A stretch of 41,791 bases of DNA from Paenibacillus wynnii (GTDB lineage: Bacteria; Bacillota; Bacilli; Paenibacillales; Paenibacillaceae): NCBI RefSeq assembly GCF_030812855.1, contig NZ_JAUSTK010000040.1:1-41791 (forward strand), read 5' to 3'. Positions 26,023-34,989 of the stretch are shown here, piece after piece; position 1 is the stretch's first letter, and every line of letters starts with the position of its first letter. The notes beneath the pieces are model-generated. The model saw nothing but the letters and a program-made list of their open reading frames with translations, had not been told where the DNA came from and searched no databases. The position numbers and the translations under genes are program-made.

Positions 26023-27039
26023 ATGAAACAGATTACAAGGAAAGGCATCCGATCGATTTGGATAGCTTCCGGGTTAGTGGTTCTACTCTTAATAGGGATA
26101 GGATATCAGTATTCTGACCCCTTAGGCTCAGGCCCTTCAGATGTGGACTTCCCTAAGAAGCCCATTACTTTGATTGTTCCTTATGCTGCCGGAGGCGGTA
26201 CAGATATAACGGCTCGGGCCTTGGCCAAAGCGACAGAGAAATGGCTCAGCCAACCGATTGTAGTTGTGAATCGAACGGGCGGCGGTGGATCTGTTGGACT
26301 GATGGAGGGCGCGAATGCTAAAGGAGATGGGTACACAGTTACTTTTCTCCCGGCGGAACTAACCACCTTGCCTCATCTGGGATTACTACCTATTACCTAT
26401 GAAAAGTTTAAACCGATTGCCCAGACCAACTTTGATCCTTCCGCCATTACCGTAAGAGCAGAAGCGCCATGGCAGACCGTAAATGAACTATTTGATTATG
26501 CTAAAGCGCATCCAGGTGAGTTGAAAATGGGGAATGCAGGAACGGGCAGCATTTGGCATTTGGCAGCTGTAACCTTGGAACGGGAAACAGGTGTGAAGTT
26601 TGCACATATTCCTTTTGAAGGAGCAGGACCTGCTGTCTCTGCGCTCATGAGTGGATTTGTGGATGCGGTACCGGTTAGTCCGGCCGAAGTGAAGAAGTAT
26701 GTGGACGAAGGAAAGCTGCGGACACTGGCGATTAATGCCGACAAGCGTTCAGAGGCGCTTCCAGCTGTCCCTACCCTAGAGGAGCAAACCGGTATTTACG
26801 TGGACTTCACCAGTACGTGGAGAGGGCTCGCGGTACCCAAGGATACACCGAATGAGATTGCAGAGCTGTTGGCAAATGCTTTTATCAAAGGGACGGAAGA
26901 TGCGGAATTTAGGGCTTCTATGAAAATGAATGGACTCGGGCTGTTGGTCAAGGACGGTAAAGAGTTCGCTAAGCAATTAAAAGAAAGCCATGATTTGTTT
27001 GCGAAGATGATTCCGGAATTGGGGCTAAGCCGTAAGTGA
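26023..27039 (+). CDS. TctC/Bug-type extracytoplasmic solute-binding protein
   Basis: 338 residues. It has an N-terminal hydrophobic segment (IWIASGLVVLLLIGIGY) with no cysteine, so a signal anchor or cleaved peptide rather than a lipoprotein. The Bug/TctC fold is clear: PKKPITLIVPYAAGGGTDITARALAK, VVVNRTGGGGSVG, GNAGTGSIWHLAA, FAHIPFEGAGPAVSALMSG, DAVPVSPAEVKKYVDEGKLRTLA and FTSTWRGLAVPKDTP. These proteins bind carboxylates for tripartite tricarboxylate transporters, but no TctA or TctB partner is next to it. A KdgT-type permease follows instead. It begins 111 nt after the AraC gene, with a GGGA-type ribosome site. Confidence 0.9.
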   Translation: MKQITRKGIRSIWIASGLVVLLLIGIGYQYSDPLGSGPSDVDFPKKPITLIVPYAAGGGTDITARALAKATEKWLSQPIVVVNRTGGGGSVGLMEGANAKGDGYTVTFLPAELTTLPHLGLLPITYEKFKPIAQTNFDPSAITVRAEAPWQTVNELFDYAKAHPGELKMGNAGTGSIWHLAAVTLERETGVKFAHIPFEGAGPAVSALMSGFVDAVPVSPAEVKKYVDEGKLRTLAINADKRSEALPAVPTLEEQTGIYVDFTSTWRGLAVPKDTPNEIAELLANAFIKGTEDAEFRASMKMNGLGLLVKDGKEFAKQLKESHDLFAKMIPELGLSRK

Positions 27040-27191
27040 AATGAAAGCGTACTTATAGTAAGCGAATCTCAGGAGAAAGAGGCTGCTGCAGAAGTGGTGA
27101 TCTCCTGGGATGGGTTCAGTGCGCCTTCTTTAGGAAGAAATATGCATTTATGAATAATTATAGCTATTTATTTCATCTAATTTAGAAAGGT

Positions 27192-28196
27192 ATGGTAAAG
27201 AAAATGAAAATTAAAAAGGCAATAGATAAGGTTCCAGGCGGTATGATGTTAATTCCATTGTTCCTGGGAGCTATTATCCACACAGCAGTTCCTGGTGCAA
27301 GCGATTATTTTGGCGGATTTACTAAAGGTCTAATGACGGGTACGGTACCTATTTTGGCTGTTTGGTTCTTCTGTATGGGAGCTGCTATTGATGTAAGAGC
27401 TACGGGAACCGTTCTAAGAAAATCCGGTACACTGGTATTAACTAAAATTGCTGTAGCTTGGGTTATTGCTATGATCGCTGTTCAGTTCATGCCTGCAGGC
27501 GGAATTCAAACCGGATTTTTTGCCGGATTATCCGTTCTGGCCCTCATCTCCGCAATGGATATGACCAACGGAGGCTTGTATGCTTCCATCATGCAACAAT
27601 ACGGTACGAAAGAAGAGTCCGGCGCATTTGTATTGATGTCACTTGAATCCGGCCCGCTCGTAACCATGCTTATTCTGGGTAGTACCGGAGTAGCTGTTTT
27701 CGAACCTCAATTGTTCGTAGGTGCTGTACTTCCTTTCTTGGTCGGCTTCATTCTGGGTAACCTTGATCATGACCTGCGTGAATATTTCGGCAAAGCTACA
27801 CATACATTGATTCCATTCTTTGGCTTCGCTCTGGGTTGCTCTATTGACCTGGGAGTAATCGCTGATACAGGATTGCTGGGTATTCTGCTTGGTCTTGCTG
27901 TAATCGTAGTTACAGGTATTCCTTTGATCCTGGCTGATAAGTTCATTGGCCGCGGTAACGGTACTGCCGGACTTGCTGCTTCCAGTACAGCAGGTGCAGC
28001 GGTTGCCAACCCTATGCTTGTAGCCAATATGAAACCTGAATTCCTGCCTGCGGCAGAAGCGGCAACGGCTCTGGTAGCAGCCTGCGTAATTGTAACCGCC
28101 ATCTTAGTTCCTATTCTCACTGCTTACTATTCAGACTACATGAAGAAAAAGAACCCTCCTGTAGATGTACCTCCCGTACAAAAAGCTGCGGTATAA
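27192..28196 (+). CDS. 2-keto-3-deoxygluconate permease (KdgT family)
   Basis: 334 residues with about ten membrane helices. KdgT-family signatures: IDKVPGGMMLIPLFLGAIIHTAVPG at the N-terminus, CMGAAIDVRATGTVLRKSGTLV, ALISAMDMTNGGLYA, LESGPLVTMLILG, FALGCSIDLGVIADTG and AASSTAGAAVANPMLVA. The family imports 2-keto-3-deoxygluconate, a pectin/glucuronate breakdown product, by proton symport. ATG 27192 (AAAGG 1 nt upstream) and ATG 27204 are both possible starts. A CcpA-like half site (TGAAAGCG) lies in the upstream gap at about 27042. The ligand may overlap with that of the TctC-like protein. A terminator follows. Confidence 0.9.
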   Translation: MVKKMKIKKAIDKVPGGMMLIPLFLGAIIHTAVPGASDYFGGFTKGLMTGTVPILAVWFFCMGAAIDVRATGTVLRKSGTLVLTKIAVAWVIAMIAVQFMPAGGIQTGFFAGLSVLALISAMDMTNGGLYASIMQQYGTKEESGAFVLMSLESGPLVTMLILGSTGVAVFEPQLFVGAVLPFLVGFILGNLDHDLREYFGKATHTLIPFFGFALGCSIDLGVIADTGLLGILLGLAVIVVTGIPLILADKFIGRGNGTAGLAASSTAGAAVANPMLVANMKPEFLPAAEAATALVAACVIVTAILVPILTAYYSDYMKKKNPPVDVPPVQKAAV

Positions 28197-28229
28197 TAAA
28201 GTCAGCTAACAACTAAGCATCAAACTTAT

Positions 28230-28279
28230 AAGGACTGTTAGAATGGCCCATGAGGTCATCCTAGACAGTCCTTTTTTTC
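28230..28279 (+). terminator. Rho-independent terminator of kdgT-like gene
   Basis: AAGGACTGT / ACAGTCCTT is the outer stem, with further inner pairing, followed by seven T residues, 34 nt after the stop codon. Confidence 0.85.
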
Positions 28280-28291
28280 GTACGCCGGAGT

Positions 28292-29887
28292 TTATTCCAC
28301 CCACGGAATCAGCTTCGGCTGCTGATCTAGAATAGACATATATTGTTCCTTCCAGCCGTATTGTCCTTCGGGGTCCAGATGCATGTAGCGCAAATACTTT
28401 TCCATACGATATTCCGGTTTAGACCATCCCAGGTGCTTCAGCCGGAGATTGCTTAGCTGGTGTGGAAGCTCGAAGATATTCTCCGGAAACCGCCCGCAGT
28501 GCTGCGGCAGTTCATTCCACACATAGTGAAAATCCTTATTGTATTTAAGCAGAAAGGGACGGTAGCTTAGATGCGAGCGCCAATAGGTATCCTCACGGTA
28601 ATGATCCTTGTTCCAGAAATCGTACAGGCGGAAACAGAAAAGTTCAACATTGCCTTCCTGTAATAAAGTATCTATCTCACCGGCGAATCTTTCCTCGAAC
28701 ATTTCATCCCCATCCAGATTGAGAATCCACTCCGGGGCTATCTTAATAACCTCTTCCCATTGCTGCTTGCGGAGCTCAATCTCATTGCTGAACTTGGAGA
28801 TCTCATTGTGTACCATATGGACCGGAATACCCTTAAGGAGCTCTAGGCAGAGTGCAGCGGTGTCATCCGTGCTGCCGTCATCGATGATTACAGCCTCATC
28901 AATATATTCACGATGCGCCTCCAGGACCTGCCGCAGAAAGTGTGGACTTTCATTTTTGACAATCATGGTGAGTGTAAGCTTCGGACGTTTGCGGACGAGA
29001 GGGATGGGTAGAGGTTCAGAGGCAATTAGTTCAGGTTCCGGTTCCAGGATGTCGTCACTGTCCGCGGTTAAGTCCAATGCAGTGCTTTTGATAAAATCGT
29101 CTACTTTACTCAGATCACTGTCCCTATACAAATGTAGCGCGGGATAATGGGTGTCCACATACAGTGGGATGCCAAGAGCGGCGGCGCGGATACAGAAATG
29201 CCGGTCTTCTCCCCAATAAGAGATATTCTTGATAATGTTATAGGAGACACCGGACTCTATAGCATGCCTGCTGATCAAGGTACAAGCGCCAAGACCGCCG
29301 ACCTCATAAACGCCTGGGATTTGCAGCTTTGTTAGAAAGTGATTAAATCTGTAACTGATCTCTTCAGCACTGAGCCGTTCACCCGGCAGACGCTCCCACT
29401 GGCTGTACTCATCATGCATCCATACCTGTGGCTGAAGGATCGTATTCGGCTGCCACTGAGTCCAGAATACTTCGGAGATGATATCCTTGCCCGAGGCGGC
29501 AAGATGCTCCAGCGTAAGAGGGTGCAGGAGGAGATCAGAGTCAATCAGGAATAGATAATCATATTTAAGCAGTGCGGCGCGTTGGATCATCATATTTTTG
29601 AAATTGGCCACTTTCCAGACGAGATTAGCGCTCCAAAAATGAGTGGTATCATCACGGATGTAAGGATCCCGGTAGCCGGAGGTCTGTAGAAAGACATTGT
29701 CGCGGTTACCCTTAAATTCCTCAAGCAGCAGGCTGGATTGTTCATCCTCATTGTCATCGATCAGATAGTAATCCAGTTCAATGTTATCCAGCTTTAGGCG
29801 AAGCAGCGAATCCAGGAATTGGCGTAGAATTGGCGGTTTCTGATGAATGGGACTGCCCAGAAGCACACGGGTTTTGATCTTCTTCAT
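28292..29887 (-). CDS. Two-domain glycosyltransferase
   Basis: 531 residues joining two GT-A-like modules. The first (about 1-270) has RVLLGSPIHQKPPILRQFL, IDDNEDEQSS, and the metal-type YLFLIDSDLLLHP, with GGLGACTLISRHA and YWGEDRHFC; it recalls Anp1/Mnn-like transferases. An acidic Pro-rich linker (about 272-298) leads to a GT2 module with LTMIVKNESPHFL, VIIDDGSTDDTAALC and ILNLDGDEMFEE. Its ATG overlaps the stop of the broken GT2/TPR gene upstream (ATGA) in the ancestral frame, so the two were co-translated. There is only a weak ribosome site of its own (GGTGG), so disruption of the upstream gene may lower its expression. Substrate unknown. Confidence 0.85.
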   Translation of the reverse strand: MKKIKTRVLLGSPIHQKPPILRQFLDSLLRLKLDNIELDYYLIDDNEDEQSSLLLEEFKGNRDNVFLQTSGYRDPYIRDDTTHFWSANLVWKVANFKNMMIQRAALLKYDYLFLIDSDLLLHPLTLEHLAASGKDIISEVFWTQWQPNTILQPQVWMHDEYSQWERLPGERLSAEEISYRFNHFLTKLQIPGVYEVGGLGACTLISRHAIESGVSYNIIKNISYWGEDRHFCIRAAALGIPLYVDTHYPALHLYRDSDLSKVDDFIKSTALDLTADSDDILEPEPELIASEPLPIPLVRKRPKLTLTMIVKNESPHFLRQVLEAHREYIDEAVIIDDGSTDDTAALCLELLKGIPVHMVHNEISKFSNEIELRKQQWEEVIKIAPEWILNLDGDEMFEERFAGEIDTLLQEGNVELFCFRLYDFWNKDHYREDTYWRSHLSYRPFLLKYNKDFHYVWNELPQHCGRFPENIFELPHQLSNLRLKHLGWSKPEYRMEKYLRYMHLDPEGQYGWKEQYMSILDQQPKLIPWVE

Positions 29888-30668
29888 ACTGTGCCACCGT
29901 TGTCATGTTGCTCGGTCTCTGTGGCAGTTTTATACCAGAAGACTGCAGTCCTCAGGTTGTTTTTTTGCAAAAAGTAATATCCGATACGACAGCAGAATTC
30001 CCCTCTCGGAACATCGTATTGGAACGAGCGCAAGGCTGCGGCTAAGCCTTTTTGTTCTTCGCCCAGCCCATGGTAACCATCGGCCAGTTTGCCGCATGCC
30101 GAGATGTTATCCTCAATCCAGCCTTGCTCTGTCCCGAGAAACTGCTCATAAAAAGAATAGCCCGTTCATACCTCTTATGATCAAGCAGCTCATTGGCAAA
30201 ATAGTACAAATCCCGCGGCGAGAAGGTCTCCCCAGCCGACAATCTCTGCTCATATATGTATAAATTACGGTTACTGTCATGATGGAGGCCGCTGTGCGTT
30301 ACGGCAATGTCGCTGTTCATAATGTTTCCGTTAACCTCCAAATATTCATGCGCGTCTCCAATCCAGCGAAATCCATTGCTTCTTTTCACCAGGCGGTCAC
30401 GCTCTTGGAGTACATCATCCGCATCCGACCAAAAGATATACTCCTTGCTTGCCTGAGCGAAAGCATAATTACGAGCCGCAGAAAAATCGTCAATCCACGT
30501 AAAGTCGTAAATTTGTTCTGTATAGTTACGAGCGATGTCTTTGGTATCATCTGTAGATCCGGTATCGACAATAATGATTTCATCGACCAGATCAGAGACA
30601 GAGGCTAAGCAGCGCCCAAGAGTCTCTTGTTCATCCTTAACAATTAGGCATAAACTTATCGTTATCAT
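29885..30668 (-). pseudogene. Broken GT2 glycosyltransferase with TPR-like tail
   Basis: The start MITISLCLIVKDEQETLGRCL, VDEIIIVDTGSTDDT, IDDFSAARNYAF and WSDADDVL is a normal GT2 of the kind with a helical tail. After DDVLQERDR the sequence jumps directly to LVKRSNGFRWIGDAHEYL, so roughly 60-70 residues usually present between these parts seem deleted. Then at the A5 run 30150-30154 (T5 on the coding strand) the frame is lost. The annotated frame ends at 30042, but reading with one extra T continues FYEQFLGTEQGWIED, then ACGKLADGYHGLGEEQKGL, and stops at 29885, overlapping the next ATG. I infer inactivation by a deletion and a one-base slip; a sequencing error at the run is possible for the latter. 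Confidence 0.8.
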
Positions 30669-30735
30669 CCAATCTCTCCGTTCCTAAGTAAATATGGGCT
30701 ATATGCTACAATATATTTACTAAGATCTATGAACA

Positions 30736-30790
30736 GAAGAAAGGGAATATCCCAAGGCCATTACAATGGCTAGGAATATTCCCTTCTTTA
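30736..30790 (-). terminator. Terminator of the glycine-rich repeat protein gene
   Basis: The outer arms GAAGAAAGGGAATAT and ATATTCCCTTCTTT, with GGCCATT / AATGGC inside, form a long hairpin on the minus strand, beyond the stop of the repeat protein. The tail is pyrimidine-rich (TTTCTTC), not a pure T run. Confidence 0.65.
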
Positions 30791-30805
30791 GTTTGGCGCT
30801 GTATT

Positions 30806-31693
30806 TTAGTCGGAATTCTTAGATTCATTGCCTTTACCGCCGAAATTAAATCCTAATTGTCCATTATGACCGCCTACTTGACCTTTGATGCCTAAGCCGA
30901 TTCCCTGACCGCCGCCCACTTGGGCATTTGCCTGGGCGCCAAGCCCATTCTCCCCGCCAATCAGCATTCCGGTATTGAATCCGGCGCCTTGGCTGAAGCC
31001 CAAATGACCGTCTACATTAGCATTGAAGCCGGAATCTCCGCCGAGCTGTGCCTCTGTATTGAAGCCGGCCCCTTGTCCGCCGCCCAATTGGGCTTTTGCC
31101 TGGGCGCTTAACCCATTCTCTCCACCAAGCTGCAACCCCGTATTAATGCCGGCACCTTGGCTCATACCTAAGTGACCGTCTGCGCCGGCATTGAGACCGT
31201 ATGATCCACCGAGCTGTGCTCCTGTATTAAAGCCGGCCCATTGACCACCGCCTACTTGGGCCTTCGCCTGAGCAGCCAGCCCGTACTTTCCACCCACCGA
31301 TGCCTCAGTATTGAACCCGGCACCTTGGCTGCTGTCCAGATGCGTTTCACCTTGTGCATGTATTCCATATTGAGCACCCAGATGGCCATTAGCTTGAGCA
31401 CTCATGCCATTGTAGGCTACGTGTCCGTCTGCATTAAAGCCCAAGCCGTGCTTACCGCCTACCTCTGCTCCTGCTTTTAGGTTAAGCCCCTGCCCGCTGC
31501 CGATATTTACTTTTATATGGCCATCTACAATCTGCTTTTTTTCACTTTGGCTGTCCGGTTGCGAAACTGCCGGGCTGCTGTCTGAGCGGTGGAGATGGTA
31601 GTAATGGGAGTATGGGAAATTAATGTTTCGAGGAGTATATGGATAAGACGGCTGTCGAGCTTGACTGTTAGGATATTCATTCCCAAAGGTCAT
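30806..31693 (-). CDS. Glycine-rich 14-residue repeat protein
   Basis: About 295 residues, not recognised as a known family. The first 60 residues are Tyr/Pro/Ser-rich (YPNSQARQPSYPYTPRN). From about residue 75 to the end the protein is a string of roughly fifteen 14-residue repeats, GGxxGLxAQAxAQL or GxxQGAGFNTxxxL, grouped in alternating 28-residue pairs: one type with AQAKAQLGGGQGAG, one with ADGHLGMSQGAG. Gly and Ala recur at fixed spacing, which suggests a beta-solenoid or an extended glycine-rich shaft. No signal peptide or cysteine. ATG 31693 is preceded by GGAGG at 8 nt; ATG 31708 in the same frame overlaps that site. A coat, surface or matrix role is a guess. Confidence 0.8.
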   Translation of the reverse strand: MTFGNEYPNSQARQPSYPYTPRNINFPYSHYYHLHRSDSSPAVSQPDSQSEKKQIVDGHIKVNIGSGQGLNLKAGAEVGGKHGLGFNADGHVAYNGMSAQANGHLGAQYGIHAQGETHLDSSQGAGFNTEASVGGKYGLAAQAKAQVGGGQWAGFNTGAQLGGSYGLNAGADGHLGMSQGAGINTGLQLGGENGLSAQAKAQLGGGQGAGFNTEAQLGGDSGFNANVDGHLGFSQGAGFNTGMLIGGENGLGAQANAQVGGGQGIGLGIKGQVGGHNGQLGFNFGGKGNESKNSD

Positions 31694-31855
31694 ATGGAAA
31701 ACCTCCATTATAAATTTGATTATACAGCCTATTCATAATGGAGTTGTAATGACACTCGCATACATAGCTAGATAGGGTATCTATAAAATTTCGGGATTTT
31801 CACGTTCCGGACGTCCACGATTAAGGTACATTTCGAGCCGAAGGTAAAACTTAAC

Positions 31856-31984
31856 TGCACTTTGTACACTTATTTTGGGGGAATCGCCCAACAAAGTGGT
31901 TTTAGTTGTATTTAATGCAGCTATATGGAGGAAAGAACTCATTTTCCCCCTTCATTAAGGAATATAGTTGTAGAGAGTGCAATT
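31856..31984. repeat. Dispersed intergenic repeat with TGCACT...TACAAC ends
   Basis: The segment starts TGCACTTTGTACAC and ends GTTGTAGAGAGTGCAATT, roughly mutually inverted. Inside lie TTTAGTTGTATTTAATGCAG, CTATATGGAGGAAAGAA and a reverse ATATAG. No coding frame fits. From memory this pattern is common between Paenibacillus genes. In the 550-nt gap 31694-32243 it is accompanied only by the 33-bp repeats at 32061 and a terminator at 32154. Confidence 0.55.
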
Positions 31985-32060
31985 AAAGCGCCGGCACGCG
32001 GAAAAAGCGATCTTTTAAGTGTATAAACTACAACTATCCGTGGAAGACACAGGCATACCT

Positions 32061-32136
32061 CCGAAGAAGCTTGTATTTGTAAGGCGTATGCCGCCGAAGA
32101 AGCTTGTACAAGTAAGGCATATGTCGCAGAAGCATC
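32061..32136. repeat. Two and a part 33-bp direct repeats
   Basis: CCGAAGAAGCTTGTA begins at 32061 and again at 32094, each followed by GTAAGGC and TATG; a third, partial copy (CGCAGAAGC) follows at about 32125. The period of 33 keeps a short frame open (PPKKLVxVR repeated), but there is no ribosome site. Confidence 0.7.
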
Positions 32137-32153
32137 CTCTTCAACAACAAGAC

Positions 32154-32178
32154 AAAAAAGCCGCTCATTGAGCAGCTT
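32154..32178 (-). terminator. Terminator of the SDR gene
   Basis: On the minus strand AGCTGCTC - AAT - GAGCGGCT (one G-U pair) is followed by TTTTTT, 66 nt after the SDR stop codon. Confidence 0.8.
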
Positions 32179-32243
32179 AAGAATGTGCTTGAAGAAGTTG
32201 TATAAAGTAGAAAGCTTAGGCTGCAGATGAATGCTGCCCTCAG

Positions 32244-33083
32244 TTACAGATTCAGCTGAACCTTCCGTGTTGTCAAAACACCATTCAGACCGGTCGGATC
32301 CGTACTCACTTTATGAGAAACGAATTGCTCCGCACGCTCTGACGTCCGGATACGTACCGGTTTGGTTTCCATATGTACCAGATCCCACATCACCTCGGCT
32401 ACGGAATCGGCTGTTTGAGGCTCTATATTGCGTTTTAGAAAGGTTGTAGTATAGGCGTTCAGAATCTCTTTGTACTCATCTTCCAGAATTCCACCGGTGC
32501 TTGAGACATGACCCAAAACGGTTTTATTGAATTCAGTGGCGATCGCACCCGGTTCCAGCAAAGTAACATCGATATTGAAAAGAGGTTTATAGTAGGTGGC
32601 TAAGCTTTCAATTAGACCCTCAAGAGCAAACTTGCTGGCACAATAGATTTCATTGATAGGTTGCCCCACAAGTCCCCCTACACTGGAGGTCGCCACAATA
32701 TGTCCATACCCGGCTTGACGCATCAGCGGCAGCGCGGTTTTAATCATCTGCATTACACCATATACATTGGTATCAAACACCTTCTGAATATCCTCCATAG
32801 GCGCTTGACCCAGCGATCTTAAATACCCGAATCCCGCATTGCAAAAAAGAACATCGAGCCTGCCATACTCGTTCTCAATAGTATCTATCACCCGCTGAAG
32901 CGTATCAGGCTTCGTAACATCCATTTCTACAAAATTTAAGTTGCTTTGGTCCCCGTACAACTCTTGGTCACGTTCCAAATTTCGAGTTCCCGCATATACA
33001 ATCCAGTCATTTTTGGCGAAAATAAGCGCTGTTGATAATCCGATACCGGATGAAGCGCCGGTAATACAAATGATTTTTTGCAT
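32244..33083 (-). CDS. Short-chain dehydrogenase/reductase
   Basis: 279-residue classical SDR oxidoreductase. It shows the nucleotide site TGASSGIGLSTA, the DVTKP segment, CNAGFGY, the catalytic Ser of VATSSVGGLVG, and Tyr-X3-Lys in YCASKFALEG, followed by LEPGAIATEF. Similar proteins reduce or oxidise ketones and alcohols with NAD(P)H; the Arg in AGTRNLERD points to NADP(H). Substrate unknown. The ATG is preceded by GGAGGGATTTACCCT. Single gene, ending at a terminator. Confidence 0.92.
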   Translation of the reverse strand: MQKIICITGASSGIGLSTALIFAKNDWIVYAGTRNLERDQELYGDQSNLNFVEMDVTKPDTLQRVIDTIENEYGRLDVLFCNAGFGYLRSLGQAPMEDIQKVFDTNVYGVMQMIKTALPLMRQAGYGHIVATSSVGGLVGQPINEIYCASKFALEGLIESLATYYKPLFNIDVTLLEPGAIATEFNKTVLGHVSSTGGILEDEYKEILNAYTTTFLKRNIEPQTADSVAEVMWDLVHMETKPVRIRTSERAEQFVSHKVSTDPTGLNGVLTTRKVQLNL

Positions 33084-33308
33084 AGGGTAAATCCCTCCAA
33101 TGAGTTGGGTTTTTTTATCCAGAATTCTCCACTGAATTATAACACACCCACGTTTGTGGATGAATGCAATAGGATTTTATACGAAAAAGGTAGAAATAAG
33201 GAGAAGGGAGTCGAATGATGGTGTATTTATGGTTGCTATAATGGATTTCGTTACTGTAGACTATTATAATAGGTAAGTATGAATTGGGTTAGTGAATGGA
33301 GAGAAAAT

Positions 33309-34313
33309 ATGGAAGTGTTCAAGCGTTATTACGCAAACTTAACGATCCGACGTTTTTCTATTCTAGTGATCATCGCAGTGCTGCTGTTCAGTATTAGAGA
33401 TATGCTTAATTTGGTATTGCTGACGTTTTTGATTGCTTATGTCATGAACAGCTTCCAAGTGCTGCTGACCAAGCGGATCAATAAATACATCGCGGTGAAC
33501 AGTAAGGTTATTATTGTCATTCTGTATCTGGCGTTAATCACCACGATTGTCTTTGCCCTCGTCAACTATTTGCCGAAAGTCTACACGCAGATCAAGCAGT
33601 TAACTAACTTTCTAGCTAATCTGACACCTGAAGATCTCCCCCAGAATGATATTACACAATATCTTTTCGGCACACTTAAGGATCTGAACTATCAGTCGTA
33701 CATGACTCATGGAATTGAATACGTGCTCAAAATCAGTAATTGGGGAACCACCTTTGTATTAGCAACCATTCTAAGCTTTGTGTTTATCTTGGAGAAGAAT
33801 AGAATTGTTAACTTTACCTCCCGTCTGAGAGAGAGCAAGATTTCATGGTTCTATATAGAACTGGAGTATTTCGGTAAGAAGTTTATTTCGTCCTTCGGTA
33901 AAGTTATCGAAGCGCAGATTCTGATTGCTTTGTTCAATACACTCTTTACGGTTATTGGGTTATCGATTTTGCACTTTCCTTACCTGTTCGCGCTTTCGAT
34001 TATGATTTTCCTGCTTAGCTTAATTCCGGTGGTAGGTTTTATCATCTCCTTAATTCCGCTCTGTATTATAGGCTACAATCTGGGGGGTCTGATTACGACC
34101 GTCTATGTACTGGCTATGATTGCTGTGCTGCATGTTATGGAGGGTTATTTCCTCAATCCGAAGCTTATGTCTTCTAAAATGAACCTGCCGATGTTCTACA
34201 CATTTATCGTCCTGCTGTTCTCCGAGCATTATCTGGGTGTGTGGGGTCTGATTCTGGGCATTCCGATTTTCGTCTTTTTCCTGGATATTTTGGAGATTAA
34301 GCGAGATAAATAA
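33309..34313 (+). CDS. AI-2E family transporter (UPF0118 membrane protein)
   Basis: 334 residues and about eight membrane segments: FSILVIIAVLLFSIRDMLNLVLLTFLIAYVMNSFQ at the N-terminus, a charged central part (TNFLANLTPEDLPQN), then the conserved IEAQILIALFNTLFTVIG, FLLSLIPVVGFIISLIPL and LNPKLMSSKMNLPMFYTFIVLL, which mark the AI-2E/PerM family. Members export autoinducer-2 (TqsA) or act in ion/osmotic homeostasis, so the substrate is uncertain. ATG 33309 has GGAGA 7 nt upstream; the frame also opens at 33279. It ends with a strong terminator. Confidence 0.9.
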   Translation: MEVFKRYYANLTIRRFSILVIIAVLLFSIRDMLNLVLLTFLIAYVMNSFQVLLTKRINKYIAVNSKVIIVILYLALITTIVFALVNYLPKVYTQIKQLTNFLANLTPEDLPQNDITQYLFGTLKDLNYQSYMTHGIEYVLKISNWGTTFVLATILSFVFILEKNRIVNFTSRLRESKISWFYIELEYFGKKFISSFGKVIEAQILIALFNTLFTVIGLSILHFPYLFALSIMIFLLSLIPVVGFIISLIPLCIIGYNLGGLITTVYVLAMIAVLHVMEGYFLNPKLMSSKMNLPMFYTFIVLLFSEHYLGVWGLILGIPIFVFFLDILEIKRDK

Positions 34314-34332
34314 TATAAATAAGATAAATAAG

Positions 34333-34362
34333 AACCCCCGGCCACTGGCCGGGGGTTTGTTT
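34333..34362 (+). terminator. Terminator of the AI-2E family gene
   Basis: AACCCCCGGCC - ACT - GGCCGGGGGTT followed by TGTTTG, 20 nt after the stop codon. Confidence 0.88.
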
Positions 34363-34425
34363 GCTCATAACACCACACTGGATCTTACGGGCAAACGGGG
34401 TTCTCCGTGTTCCGCCTATGTATCC

Positions 34426-34818
34426 TTATATACTAAATGTGGTAAGGACACTCTGGGTCACTATGTCCTTCAGCTCGGCCTTTTGCACTTCATATTGCTG
34501 AACAGTGATGCTCCCGCTGGCCAGGCGCAATTGAAGCTGATTAGTAAGCTGAGACACCTGTAAATTAATTACATCTGCTATATCCCCGTTATGTTCTGTT
34601 ACTATATCTTGAAGTGACTTCCCGTCATACAAGGCTTCGTATAGTTCTTCGTCCGACGATTGATTCAGTGCAACCAATAGTTCATCTTCATCCGCTACAC
34701 TGGTAGTGGACCATTTGGCGACCGGGCTTGCACTCACAGTAAGCTTACTCCAAGAGGTTCCCCCGAAAGACATAGCCACAACCATGGTGCCGACAATTAC
34801 TACTCGTTTTATATTCAT
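34426..34818 (-). CDS. Small secreted protein of unknown function
   Basis: 130 residues with a signal peptide (MNIKRVVIVGTMVVAMSFGGTSWS, cleavage probably near AS-A). The mature part is acidic and helical: DEDELLVALNQSSDEELYEALYDGKSLQDIV, then VSQLTNQLQLRLASGSITVQQYEVQKAEL. The last segment recalls small exported proteins in which a helix pair follows a SITVQQY/KITQEQ-type turn; I do not assign a family. ATG 34818 has GAGG 7 nt upstream; an in-frame ATG at 34899 lacks a ribosome site. It is divergent from the two-component system, with 171 nt between the starts, so it could be part of its regulon. Confidence 0.75.
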   Translation of the reverse strand: MNIKRVVIVGTMVVAMSFGGTSWSKLTVSASPVAKWSTTSVADEDELLVALNQSSDEELYEALYDGKSLQDIVTEHNGDIADVINLQVSQLTNQLQLRLASGSITVQQYEVQKAELKDIVTQSVLTTFSI

Positions 34819-34989
34819 AATAAATCCTCTTTTCTTGATCTGGTATATACTCGATATGTTAAAAGCATTATTAGTGATAGGATTCTTGCTTAGTTCCATT
34901 GTAAAGGGTCAACCTGATAGAAACCTTAAACGTTCTTTAAAAAAAGATAAAGATTATAACAATCATCCTATGCGAAAAGGTGAACACAC

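Noticed and set aside
32020..32165. A GTG-started frame of about 50 codons with repeated PPKKLVxVR
   Set aside because: No ribosome site; it is a by-product of the 33-bp repeats and the SDR terminator.
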